The notes under the pieces: model-generated
Told to the model about the DNA's origin: nothing
Databases searched by the model: none
The model's input: only the letters and a program-made list of their open reading frames with translations
Source: Nitrososphaerota archaeon
Lineage (GTDB): Archaea > Thermoproteota > Nitrososphaeria > Nitrososphaerales > Gagatemarchaeaceae
DNA: 12,959 nt
Direction of reading: 5' to 3'
NCBI GenBank assembly: GCA_003135575.1
Contig: PLCG01000075.1
Span: 7,184-20,142 of the forward strand
Part shown: positions 5,468 through 12,680 of the stretch, in pieces
Layout of the letters: each line of letters opens with the position of its first letter
Numbering within the stretch: position 1 is the stretch's first letter
Translations under genes and position numbers: made by a program

Positions 5468-7654
5468 TCACGGCGACTTTTGAATCTCCAAGACAATGGC
5501 CTTGATGTTGTCATTGGCGTCTGTGTATGACAGCACGATGACCCCGGTGTGCGCGGAGTGGACCTTGAAGTCGGACTTAAGCTCCCCAAGCATGTCCTGA
5601 AGATTCTGTTGCAAAGCGTCCTGGATTTGCTGCTGTGTGTATAGGCTCGTTATCTTCAGAAACCTTGCCTGCACCACCACTGCGTCATCCTTCGTAATCA
5701 GATCAGGTCCAATCTGAGACGGTTCGTTGATTACTAGGTCCTTCAGTCCTAGGTTCTCCGTGCCCACCTTGTACGCAATCTCGACTCCCAGTCTAGCCAA
5801 GTCATAGGGCGCTCCGGCATCGAACATGGCCTTCTCGAGTGGGCGCGTGAAGGTTACCTGGCTGATCTGGAAGGCGTTCGAAGCCCCTGCTGTCGCTACA
5901 GGAAGGTCTGCGAGGTCGACCTGTCCGAATGAGTAAAGCGGGAGCGGGCTCGACTCGTATATCGTCGCCACATTGAAGCCTACCCTATCGCCCGCCTCAT
6001 ACACAACTTTGAGTCGAGTCCCGTCATAGGAGAGTAACGCGGCCGGAAGGAAGGGCGATCCGGCCTGGATGCCGAATGAAGGTTGAGAATACCCGTCATG
6101 GTATACTCTCATCTCTCTTGTCTTTCCGAAGATGTCGAGCACCCCGAACTGCAGAACCGCGTCTCCCCTGATGAAACTGAGCTTTTGGTCAACGGTCCCG
6201 TGCAAGACGAAGTCCGGTATGCCTTGGACTGCCGGGTCTTGAGCTAGCAACATGCTGAGGTCGTTGCCGTTCAGCGCGAAGCTGCCAATGTCCGTCCTGT
6301 CCGAGACCCAGTTCTTGCCGACATAGTTGACGAGCGAAACCTTGTGAAGGTTCGCAACGAAACCATCCCTTGTAAGGACCTGCATTTTCAAGGAGACGAT
6401 GTCGCCCTGCTGAGCTACGTCAGAGGGGGCCGTGGGATTCCAATTGTCGCCTCCGGTGTACTCGTGGTAAACGGTCACTCCTTTCTCGACGTAGTCAACC
6501 GCCAAGACGGTATCCTGCCCGATTTGAAAGCCCTGAACGACCTTCTGGAGGAAGCTCGCTTGTATCACCTCCATCGTCTGCCCGTCTGTGTACTCGAAGA
6601 TCCTGTCCTGACTCCCGATCTTCACACTGAGGCCTGCCCCTGCTTGATATCGTATGACGTCGGCGTCCATGGCCACATCGTCGGGGTTAGTCGCGTCTCC
6701 GGCAGCCTGGACGAGACCGGAGATCTTCTGTTCGACTGCATCGTTCGTAAAGCCCTCTTGCTTGAGCCCTTCGGCCATCGACTCGACTCTGTCAGCGGTC
6801 AAGCCGGTCACCCAGACTGCGTTCTGCGGGAACCTCTGCGCGAGCTTTGCCGCCAAGGAGAAAGCTAGGAAGCTGGCCCTGGCCGAGACTTTAGTCCCTA
6901 TTTCTGAGAGGAAGGGCTTGATGGTGTCCCAAGACGCGCTCAACCCCACCTTGTCCAGCGCGCCCGAGAACTTGGCCGTCAGGCCGTCGCTGCCGCTGAC
7001 CAGAACCGTTAGCTCGGTGATCGCAATTGCTTTCCCTAGATACTTGGCCCTAAGCTGGCTGGGAATCGACGAGTCGACCGAGTCGGTGTAGAGTTGGGCG
7101 AGCTGGGCAGGAAAAGAGACGCAGGTCGCCTCGGAGATGCTGCCTGTGTCTGTGTATGTCCTCAGGGACGTTAGCCCGTTGAGGGAGACGTAGTCGACTG
7201 CCGCGAGCGTGTATGAGGAAGCGGCTTGAGCGAAGGACTGAATCGTCGATGCCGCTTGCTCGGCATTCTTGGAGCCTAGAGCCGCCGAGCCCAGTTGGAA
7301 GACTCCGGAATTGACTTTGTCGATGAACCCGTCGTGAAGCCACGGAGGTGGATTTGCCGAGTAATTACCCAACCAATCCCTCCAATCTTGACTGCCATTC
7401 AGGAACCCAATTACCGTTTGAGGAGCAAGCTGCAAGAAGGTTTGTCTCGTGGCGGCGTTCACCTCTCCCCAAAATGATGGGTCAAGAAGGTCACTTGCTG
7501 CGCTCGAGTTGCTGCCTATCGATATTGAGTTCAGCTGGCTGAGATCAAGGACGTTCTCTTGAGCTTTGCAGTTCAGGTCCCCTTGATGAATTAGTGCGAG
7601 CGCCGCCACCACAACGAGAAACATCAATGCCGGCCCCGCGGTGCGATTGCTCAC
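5468..7654 (-). CDS. Large secreted protein of unknown family
   Basis: A 728-residue protein with a GTG start at 7652-7654 (an in-frame TAG lies just upstream; an alternative ATG is codon 11). The N-terminus is a signal peptide: a short polar stretch, the hydrophobic core PALMFLVVVAALALI, then HQGDLNCKAQ where cleavage would fall. There is no C-terminal membrane segment or cell-wall anchor, so release or surface association is inferred. Residues about 40-330 are alanine-rich and look helical (including NAEQAASTIQSFAQAASSY). Residues about 340-660 alternate in a way that suggests beta-rich domains (GVTVYHEYTGGDNWNPTAPS, VYHDGYSQPSFGI). The last 60 residues contain QQQIQDALQQNLQDMLG and a closing beta segment. 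I recognize no catalytic motif. It is convergent with the ATPase-nuclease, with 17 bases between their stops, and lies just downstream of tRNA-Pro on the same strand, so it is probably transcribed independently of the R-M block. Confidence 0.85.
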   Translation of the reverse strand: MSNRTAGPALMFLVVVAALALIHQGDLNCKAQENVLDLSQLNSISIGSNSSAASDLLDPSFWGEVNAATRQTFLQLAPQTVIGFLNGSQDWRDWLGNYSANPPPWLHDGFIDKVNSGVFQLGSAALGSKNAEQAASTIQSFAQAASSYTLAAVDYVSLNGLTSLRTYTDTGSISEATCVSFPAQLAQLYTDSVDSSIPSQLRAKYLGKAIAITELTVLVSGSDGLTAKFSGALDKVGLSASWDTIKPFLSEIGTKVSARASFLAFSLAAKLAQRFPQNAVWVTGLTADRVESMAEGLKQEGFTNDAVEQKISGLVQAAGDATNPDDVAMDADVIRYQAGAGLSVKIGSQDRIFEYTDGQTMEVIQASFLQKVVQGFQIGQDTVLAVDYVEKGVTVYHEYTGGDNWNPTAPSDVAQQGDIVSLKMQVLTRDGFVANLHKVSLVNYVGKNWVSDRTDIGSFALNGNDLSMLLAQDPAVQGIPDFVLHGTVDQKLSFIRGDAVLQFGVLDIFGKTREMRVYHDGYSQPSFGIQAGSPFLPAALLSYDGTRLKVVYEAGDRVGFNVATIYESSPLPLYSFGQVDLADLPVATAGASNAFQISQVTFTRPLEKAMFDAGAPYDLARLGVEIAYKVGTENLGLKDLVINEPSQIGPDLITKDDAVVVQARFLKITSLYTQQQIQDALQQNLQDMLGELKSDFKVHSAHTGVIVLSYTDANDNIKAIVLEIQKSP

Positions 7655-7781
7655 GAGAATCTATGTTCAAGCCGCTAATAACCTCCAATGCGGCGCCGGA
7701 ATCCAACACACCTGTTTCCGCTAAGCAAAAGAGAAGATTCCGAACGTGCACTAACGCTATCGATGAATCTGGCTAGTGTAA

Positions 7782-7856
7782 TGGGGTCGGGGAGATTCGA
7801 ACTCCCGGTCTCTCCCACCCCAAGGGAGAATCTTAACCAAGCTGGACTACGACCCC
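7782..7856 (-). tRNA. tRNA-Pro (anticodon GGG)
   Basis: The 75-base cloverleaf read on the - strand has: acceptor GGGGTCG / CGACCCC (7 bp); TA; a short D arm containing AGCTTGGTTA; an anticodon stem CTCCC / GGGAG around loop TTGGGGT (anticodon GGG, with T33); variable loop AGACC; T stem GGGAG / CTCCC around TTCGAAT; and discriminator A. CCA is not encoded, so it must be added by the CCA enzyme at 11355-12680. There is no intron. The discriminator A and G-rich anticodon loop fit proline. Confidence 0.95.
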
Positions 7857-7862
7857 GTGAGA

Positions 7863-7897
7863 ACGCGCCTAACGCGGCGCGTAGAAAAGGATTCCAG
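7863..7897. repeat. 35-bp direct repeat, copy 1 (tRNA-Pro upstream flank)
   Basis: The + strand runs from ACGCGCCTAACGCGGCGCGT to ...GGATTCCAG. It matches 8665-8699 at 33 of 35 positions, differing at 7872 (A versus G) and 7890 (G versus C). The first 20 bases form an inverted repeat, ACGCGCC (7863-7869) and GGCGCGT (7876-7882), around six bases. This copy sits six bases upstream of the tRNA-Pro 5' end and covers its presumed promoter. Similarity stops at both edges. Confidence 0.85.
7881..7890 (-). promoter_or_regulatory. Candidate TATA-like box for tRNA-Pro
   Basis: On the - strand this reads CCTTTTCTAC and spans -34 to -25 relative to the tRNA-Pro 5' end, the expected place for an archaeal TATA box. 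The match to a TTTAWA-type box is weak. It lies inside the 35-bp repeat, next to a GC-rich inverted repeat that would fall in the short tRNA leader. Confidence 0.35.
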
Positions 7898-7940
7898 ATG
7901 GTGAGGCATTAATATCATAGAATCGAAGGAAGGCAGATTG

Positions 7941-8504
7941 ATGAGCAACTCAGGGAGAAGAGCCCTCGCCGCAATCATAGCGGTTGTTGTGATCATCGGA
8001 GCAATTGCAACTGCATTTTCTTTAGGATCTTCGTTCAGCCGCTCAAGTGATATCCAAGAATTATCTGCGCTGCAATCTACGATTGCCTCTCTCAAGTCCA
8101 CGACCACCTTGATAACTCCAACGGTGACTACCGTTGTCACTAGCACGCGTTTCCCAAACGTCCCGTGGGATCGCGTCTGGTTCCTGACGTCTCCAGAGGG
8201 CGGTAATAGCGCTATCAGCTTTGTGGGCAATTTCAGCAAGGCGCTTCTATTCGACTGCGTTACTGCGTCAGCACAGGGATGCACCGTACAAGTCCACAGC
8301 GAATTGGCTAGCGCAAATTTCTCGATCACTGTCTGGTATCCGCGATTGAATCAAAGTAACGAACCTTCATGGGCCAACTGCGAATACGTAGCGTTCGTCC
8401 TCCCTGGCGGTCAACCAGTTCCCGGAGGGCCTGGGTTTGCTTTTTGCGTCCCGATTGGTTCTAACGGGTTCATAGTCGCGGAAGAGGCGCCTCCACCCGC
8501 TTAA
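7941..8504 (+). CDS. Membrane-anchored or secreted small protein of unknown function
   Basis: ATG 7941 is preferred because GAAGGAAGG lies at 7926-7934, about seven bases upstream; the TTG at 7938 is the only addition further up. The product has 187 residues. Residues about 7-29 (RALAAIIAVVVIIGAIATAFSLG) form one N-terminal membrane anchor or signal, followed by a serine/threonine-rich stalk (STTTLITPTVTTVVTSTR) that could be glycosylated. An outside domain then carries four cysteines (DCV, GCT, NCE, FCV), possibly two disulfides, and a proline/glycine-rich stretch (LPGGQPVPGGPGF). I recognize no family. The gene is bracketed by the two 35-bp repeats at 7863-7897 and 8665-8699, so it may be the cargo of an inserted or duplicated segment. 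A TTAATAT stretch at 7909-7915 is a weak TATA candidate. Confidence 0.75.
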   Translation: MSNSGRRALAAIIAVVVIIGAIATAFSLGSSFSRSSDIQELSALQSTIASLKSTTTLITPTVTTVVTSTRFPNVPWDRVWFLTSPEGGNSAISFVGNFSKALLFDCVTASAQGCTVQVHSELASANFSITVWYPRLNQSNEPSWANCEYVAFVLPGGQPVPGGPGFAFCVPIGSNGFIVAEEAPPPA

Positions 8505-8664
8505 CTGATGTGTGCCTGAAGGTCATAGAGGTAGGATAACGGGCTTTGGTTCACTTTTGAAGGATTTGCCAACTCGATTGTCTCTCTTGCTCCTTCTCTT
8601 AAAGAAGTTCGATGCACGGGCCATGCTGACAACTTCGCCAATTGGGCGGGCTGGTTGACTAGGG

Positions 8665-8699
8665 ACGCGCCTAGCGCGGCGCGTAGAAAAGCATTCCAG
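8665..8699. repeat. 35-bp direct repeat, copy 2 (orphan)
   Basis: The + strand runs from ACGCGCCTAGCGCGGCGCGT to ...GCATTCCAG. It is the second copy of the repeat at 7863-7897 in the same orientation, with the same 7-bp inverted-repeat arms around a six-base loop. No tRNA lies next to it. The surrounding non-coding stretch 8505-8793 shows no convincing gene; a - strand frame there has no recognizable protein. Confidence 0.85.
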
Positions 8700-8727
8700 C
8701 CTACCATCCGGCGTCTTTCCAACCAGG

Positions 8728-8740
8728 GTCTCTTAGAGAC
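8728..8740. promoter_or_regulatory. Short inverted repeat upstream of the ChrB-like gene
   Basis: GTCTC-TTA-GAGAC lies about 20 bases upstream of the TATA-like box of the ChrB-domain gene. A second inverted repeat, CCAAG-AGA-CTTGG (8779-8791), ends two bases before its ATG. Both contain the core AGAC/GTCT and could be operators, but such short repeats can arise by chance. Confidence 0.25.
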
Positions 8741-8761
8741 TTGAGGAACCTGAATCAGCGC

Positions 8762-8768
8762 ATTTATT
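8762..8768 (+). promoter_or_regulatory. TATA-like box for the ChrB-domain gene
   Basis: ATTTATT lies about 26-32 bases before ATG 8794. That spacing fits an archaeal TATA box driving an almost leaderless mRNA, and agrees with the lack of a Shine-Dalgarno sequence before this ATG. Confidence 0.45.
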
Positions 8769-8793
8769 GGCTTCCGGACCAAGAGACTTGGAT

Positions 8794-9261
8794 ATGAAGT
8801 GGGTGACCCGCGAAAAGGCAAAAGTGGACAGGATCGCCTGTCCATGGCTCATAAAGAAGTTCGTGGACAAGGAAGCCGTGTTTCTATTTGTGCCAGCAGA
8901 CGAGGTGACGAAGGTCGCGAAGAAGGAGAGCGCGATAGCGTTCGACGCCCCTGGAGTCGAGCTGACGCACTTCAAAGAGGCCGGCGATGAATACGTGAGC
9001 TTCGACGCGATAATCAAAAAGTACAAACTGAAGGATGCCGCCTTGCTGGAGCTCGCGAAGATAGTCAGGGGAGCAGACGCAGAGATTCCCAACCCGCCAA
9101 TCGAATCTGCTGGGCTGGAGGCGGCTGCGCTCGGCTTTCGAGAGATTGCCAAGGATGACTTCGAAAACATGAGGCTCCAGTTCCCAGCCTACGACGCCCT
9201 CTACAAATACTGCCAGCTCAAGCTCCAAGGAAAAGCGAAGATCAAGCGTCCGATGGGATAG
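8794..9261 (+). CDS. ChrB C-terminal-domain (chromate resistance-like) protein
   Basis: The 155-residue protein starts at ATG 8794 (MKWVTREKAKVDRIACPWLIKKFVDKEAVFL), which is how homologs begin; a TTG at 8767 would add nine residues of poor fit. The pattern VDRIACPWLI, FLFVPADEV, AIAFDAPGVELTH, FDAIIKKYKL, IVRGADAE and YDALYKYC is that of the ChrB C-terminal domain (PF09828). In bacterial ChrB this domain lies behind an N-terminal regulatory part and accompanies the chromate exporter ChrA. Here the domain stands alone and no ChrA is present. Stand-alone versions are widespread and their biochemical role is not settled; oxyanion or stress sensing is only inferred. It converges with the MFS transporter, with seven bases between the genes. 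Confidence 0.88.
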   Translation: MKWVTREKAKVDRIACPWLIKKFVDKEAVFLFVPADEVTKVAKKESAIAFDAPGVELTHFKEAGDEYVSFDAIIKKYKLKDAALLELAKIVRGADAEIPNPPIESAGLEAAALGFREIAKDDFENMRLQFPAYDALYKYCQLKLQGKAKIKRPMG

Positions 9262-9268
9262 CGCGACG

Positions 9269-10447
9269 CTACTTCACTTGCTTGCGATAGCTGGAGTAGA
9301 TGGCCAGGTCGTAGAGCATCTTTGAGACCCCCGCCGTAAGTATCGGCACGGTCGCGTACCCGGCCGCATACAGCACACCGCTGATGGGCCCGCCAAACAG
9401 GCCTCCAATGCTCCTGAATGTGTTCGTGGTGGCGTTCGCCCCAAGCAGGTCACGATACTCGAAGAGCTCGGCCATGAACGCCTGCCGCGTCGGCACGTCC
9501 ATCTGGGAGATGCTCTGCCTCAGGAAGAGGAGCAGCAAGGCAACCGTGAGCGAGCCGGCGAAGGGGATTGCGGTGAGGAAGACGCTCGAGAGGAGATGTG
9601 TCGCAACCATGGTCCTCAGGTTGCCGAATCTCTCGGCAATCAGGGAAGCCGCGAATATCGAGATGGCGGTGACGACGTTCAGGACGAAGAAGATTATCCC
9701 AAGGCCCGGTAGGGAGACGCGGTAGACCAGAAAGAACCAATAGGTAAGGAGGGACTGCGTGACGAAGCTGCCGCCGAACGCATCGACGGAGGAGAGGGCA
9801 GAAAGCCGTGCGATGTCCTTCTTTGCCTTCTCCGAAGGATGGCTGACTTGCCTCCCCGTACGGTCCTTGGGCGTATCGATTTCTCTGAGGCCAAGGTAGA
9901 GGACGAAAAGCATCAGCCCGATCAGCGCGTAGACGAGGTACATGAGCCGGAAGACCGGCAGGCTGTTTTGGAGATATCCCGGTATTGACGCTGCGAGGGC
10001 TCCGATGGATGCGGCCCCATACCCCAAGACATTGTAGACGCCGAATAGCCTGTTGATCCTTGCCGCGGAGGTCAGGCTCGGAAGCACGCTGACCTCGATC
10101 GACTGGAACGGGCCTGCTTCCGTCCCCGTCGTGCTGATGTTGCCGAGGAGGAACGCGAGAACCAGCATGATGGTGCTCGTCGAAAGGAAGACAAGAAGGC
10201 CAGAAACTACCATCAGTCCGCTGAAGAGAAGGATGAAGAACCTCCGGCCGAGTCTGCTCTCATATCTCGACAACACGAGGTTGGAGAACACGCTGCTGAT
10301 GACCATCACAAAGACGAAAACGCCGATGTAAACGGGCGAATATCCAAGCAGAGCAAGGTAGATCGGGGTCATGACGCTGAGCAGCCCCGAGGCGAAGACC
10401 CTCGAAGCCTTGGCCACGAATATCCTTGCCAGCGTGCTCGAGACCAT
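9269..10447 (-). CDS. Major facilitator superfamily (MFS) transporter
   Basis: This 392-residue integral membrane protein has about 12 hydrophobic helices in two halves of six. The first half begins with VFASGLLSVMTPIYLALLGYSPVYIGVFVFVMVISSVFSNLVLSRYESRLGRR, ending in the MFS cytoplasmic loop 2-3 motif. A charged central loop (EIDTPKDRTGRQVSHPSEKAKKDIARL, about 190-215) separates the halves. The second half repeats the loop motif as AERFGNLRTM, and its eleventh-helix region is GGLFGGPISGVLYAAGYATVP. It would use ion gradients to move a small solute, probably outward; the substrate is not predictable. ATG 10445-10447 is the start, with CGGAG some 12 bases upstream and 63 bases between it and the kinase stop, so it could be the last gene of the thpR-cca-kinase transcript or have its own promoter. 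Confidence 0.9.
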   Translation of the reverse strand: MVSSTLARIFVAKASRVFASGLLSVMTPIYLALLGYSPVYIGVFVFVMVISSVFSNLVLSRYESRLGRRFFILLFSGLMVVSGLLVFLSTSTIMLVLAFLLGNISTTGTEAGPFQSIEVSVLPSLTSAARINRLFGVYNVLGYGAASIGALAASIPGYLQNSLPVFRLMYLVYALIGLMLFVLYLGLREIDTPKDRTGRQVSHPSEKAKKDIARLSALSSVDAFGGSFVTQSLLTYWFFLVYRVSLPGLGIIFFVLNVVTAISIFAASLIAERFGNLRTMVATHLLSSVFLTAIPFAGSLTVALLLLFLRQSISQMDVPTRQAFMAELFEYRDLLGANATTNTFRSIGGLFGGPISGVLYAAGYATVPILTAGVSKMLYDLAIYSSYRKQVK

Positions 10448-10510
10448 TCAGCCTAGCTCCGGTGGCGGATGGTCACTTCAGCCCGGATATTGAGGAATTT
10501 GTATTAGAGC

Positions 10511-11329
10511 CTAAGTCGTAACGCCGAACGTCCCCAGGAACCGCACGTAGTTCTCGTCCGACATGTCCCCCTTGTATCTGCGAAGAGCCTCGAGGATCTG
10601 GTCGTGGCTCTTGATGCTGAGGGCCCTCTTGATCCTCGGCGAGAGCCTGCTCCCGACGAAGAGGTATTGCGCCGCGGTCGTGACGTTCTTCGCCGTCCGG
10701 TTCTGGCTCGCGGACTCAAAGTCGATGATGAAGGGCATCTCGCCGTCGATTATCACGTGCTTCCTTAGGTTGCTCAGCTGCCCGTGGTCGAGCCCTATCA
10801 GGTCGAGCTTCCTGCACTGGTTCAAGAGCGCGTGCGCGAGCTCCCTGATCCTCCTCGCGCTGCCTTTCCCGGTCGCCGCCCTGACGTAGTCCTCCAGCTC
10901 CACGCCCTTGATGTATCGCATCGACATCACGTCCCTCGTGCACTTGAAAGCCGGCGCCCCTACCCTCACCCTGTTCGCGAGCTGCGTGAGCCTGAACTCC
11001 TCGGCCATGCTCTCGCGGTTCGCGTCCGCCCTCCGAATCTTCACCGCGTAGACTCCGTCGCCGTCCCCGGTCCCATTCACGACCAGCCCGACGGTCCCGA
11101 TGCCCACCAGCCCGAGCCTGCCGATCTTCGTCCGGCCCTCGAAGGTGACTTGCTTGATGCCGAGCTCTACCAGCTGCTTGATCCTCGACTTGGCCTGCTT
11201 GAGGTCGGGCCTCGGATAGGTCAGCACCGTGAGGTACGGCATCCTGTCGAACTGGTTGACCTCAATCGTCTCTGGGATCGTCTGCGGGCGCACAGGGGCG
11301 GGTTTCGTCAAGTTCTTCTCACGCGACAC
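10511..11329 (-). CDS. RIO-like / COG2112-type archaeal Ser/Thr protein kinase
   Basis: The 272-residue protein has protein-kinase landmarks: a glycine loop GIGTVGLVV (76-84), the ATP-positioning lysine in VYAVKIRR (K97), a glutamate in the following helix (E110/E111), a hinge with MRYIKGVELEDYV, a catalytic loop DHGQLSNLRKHVI (181-193) and the metal-binding aspartate in IIDFESAS (D203). The usual catalytic HxD aspartate position is Q184, as I recall for the archaeal COG2112 family, so D181 or another residue may act, or activity may differ from canonical kinases. Targets are unknown. GTG 11329 gives the full open frame; ATG 11242 (MPYLTVLTYPRPD) is a plausible shorter start, since residues 1-29 look like a disordered tail. 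It follows cca by 25 bases on the same strand, implying cotranscription with tRNA-maturation genes. Confidence 0.82.
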   Translation of the reverse strand: MSREKNLTKPAPVRPQTIPETIEVNQFDRMPYLTVLTYPRPDLKQAKSRIKQLVELGIKQVTFEGRTKIGRLGLVGIGTVGLVVNGTGDGDGVYAVKIRRADANRESMAEEFRLTQLANRVRVGAPAFKCTRDVMSMRYIKGVELEDYVRAATGKGSARRIRELAHALLNQCRKLDLIGLDHGQLSNLRKHVIIDGEMPFIIDFESASQNRTAKNVTTAAQYLFVGSRLSPRIKRALSIKSHDQILEALRRYKGDMSDENYVRFLGTFGVTT

Positions 11330-11354
11330 GAAAGCCTGCCAAGGCGAGCGCCGG

Positions 11355-12680
11355 TCAGGTTCCCACGGAATCCGAAAGGACCTGCGCCAGCGCCTCTCTG
11401 AGCCAGGGCTTCTTGGCCGCCTCCTTCCGCAGCTTCTCTCCCCGGATTACCCTCCCGTTGTCCTTGAGCGCCTTGGAGACAGATTTCGAGATGCCCACCG
11501 TGTCTACCCGAGACTCTATGATCTCGTCGAGGAACTCTGAGAGGGAGGCGAAACGGCGCCGCGTTAGAAGATGCAGGCGCCCGTCCACGGCCACCCAGAT
11601 GAGCTCGGCCGAGGCGCGGTTCCTCGCCGCGAAGCTCTTCGCCCCTTCAGCAAGCTCGATCCCTGGCCCCACCCTCTCCTCTAGGTCTGGGAGCGCATCG
11701 ACGACGGGAAGCAGGATGATCGCGCTCGAGCGCACCCTGTCGGTCGCAGCGCTCACCCGGGCCAGCGTGAACCCCTCCTCGCGCAGGTGCTTGGCGATCT
11801 GGCGGGCGCTTCGCTTCAACTCTCCCCAGAGCGTGTCCTCGCTGAGCTCCTCGTGCTCGAAGGCTATCACATAGAGCAGCCTCTCGAGATTAGGCCTTGC
11901 CTTCCCGCTCACGTTCTTGAAAAATTCAAGGGACGGGCTCTCGATGAAGGCGCGAGACGCGACCACCATCCTCGCGACCGTCTCCTTTGACATCGCCTTC
12001 CCGAGGTCCCTCTTGTCGTCTATCGGGTCGAAGAGCGTGAAATACTCCTCGTCCGAGTCCGGGACGAACACCGCGAAAGACCTGAGGGTCGACTCGAACG
12101 TCGTGTAGCTGTAGATGAGCACCTCCGCCGCGTATCCGCTGAATCCCTCCTTCTCTATCTCAGCCCCGTAGACGCCCACGGCCTTCATGAACCTCTTGAG
12201 CAGCCTGACCTGCACCCTCGCCTCGTCGTCGAGGTTCTTCTTCACGAAGACGACGTGGTGCACAGACCTGTCCGCAGGGCTCTTCCACTCGCCGGGCTTC
12301 ACGTCGTAGCAGGGGACCACGTTCACCTTGAAACGGTCCACAGTCGCTTCCGTGTACGGGTGCTGCGCGTACTTCTTCCCGGGCTTGTAGCCGCGGAGCG
12401 CCTCTTCCCCTACGCTCAGCCCTACCTCCTCGAACTTGGCCTCGGCGACGCTCGGCGCGATCTTGACGAAGACGTCGATGTCGACGTCGCCGGGGAGCCA
12501 CGTGTCCTTCGCGTAGGACCCACCAAGGAAGACGCCCGTCACCTCCTTGTGCCGCCTCGCCGCGTCCTGGACTCGCGAGACGACCTTGTCGGCCACGCGC
12601 TTCGTCGTCGCTTTCGCCCTCGCGTCGGGAACCACGACCCGCCTCGCCTTGCTCAGGACCCTGTCAGTCGCGCCGGTCAC
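11355..12680 (-). CDS. cca: CCA-adding enzyme (class I, archaeal tRNA nucleotidyltransferase)
   Basis: The 441-residue protein adds CCA to tRNA 3' ends without a nucleic acid template. The nucleotidyltransferase core is seen as FLGGSYAKDTWLPGDVDIDVFV (GGS at 53-55; D67 and D69 as metal-binding carboxylates), then FKVNVVPCYDV (117-127) and the ADRSVHH motif that follows in archaeal enzymes. The middle tRNA NucTransf2 region carries EGFSGYAAEVLIYSY, and a C-terminal tail domain completes the usual length of 430-460 residues. The third catalytic carboxylate, D110 in the A. fulgidus enzyme, aligns with N120 here. The GTG start at 12680 overlaps the thpR stop by GTGA, a 4-base coupling. The tRNA-Pro in this window lacks an encoded CCA, which fits the need for this enzyme. 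Confidence 0.95.
   Translation of the reverse strand: MTGATDRVLSKARRVVVPDARAKATTKRVADKVVSRVQDAARRHKEVTGVFLGGSYAKDTWLPGDVDIDVFVKIAPSVAEAKFEEVGLSVGEEALRGYKPGKKYAQHPYTEATVDRFKVNVVPCYDVKPGEWKSPADRSVHHVVFVKKNLDDEARVQVRLLKRFMKAVGVYGAEIEKEGFSGYAAEVLIYSYTTFESTLRSFAVFVPDSDEEYFTLFDPIDDKRDLGKAMSKETVARMVVASRAFIESPSLEFFKNVSGKARPNLERLLYVIAFEHEELSEDTLWGELKRSARQIAKHLREEGFTLARVSAATDRVRSSAIILLPVVDALPDLEERVGPGIELAEGAKSFAARNRASAELIWVAVDGRLHLLTRRRFASLSEFLDEIIESRVDTVGISKSVSKALKDNGRVIRGEKLRKEAAKKPWLREALAQVLSDSVGT

Noticed and set aside
6344..7091. Long + strand open frames opposite the secreted protein gene
   Set aside because: They are antisense to a 728-residue frame with a clear signal peptide and coherent protein composition; their products show no motif and are leucine/arginine-rich artefacts of high GC.
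8501..8845. 114-codon - strand frame over the non-coding stretch and repeat copy 2
   Set aside because: It overlaps the start of the ChrB-domain gene, has no recognizable protein content and no supporting start signal. The repeat reads WN.FLRAALGA in both copies in one frame, but with only two differences that is not evidence of coding.
10784..11401. 205-codon + strand frame opposite the kinase
   Set aside because: Its product is dominated by P, R, L, E and H, typical of an antisense frame in GC-rich DNA, while the - strand kinase motifs are intact.
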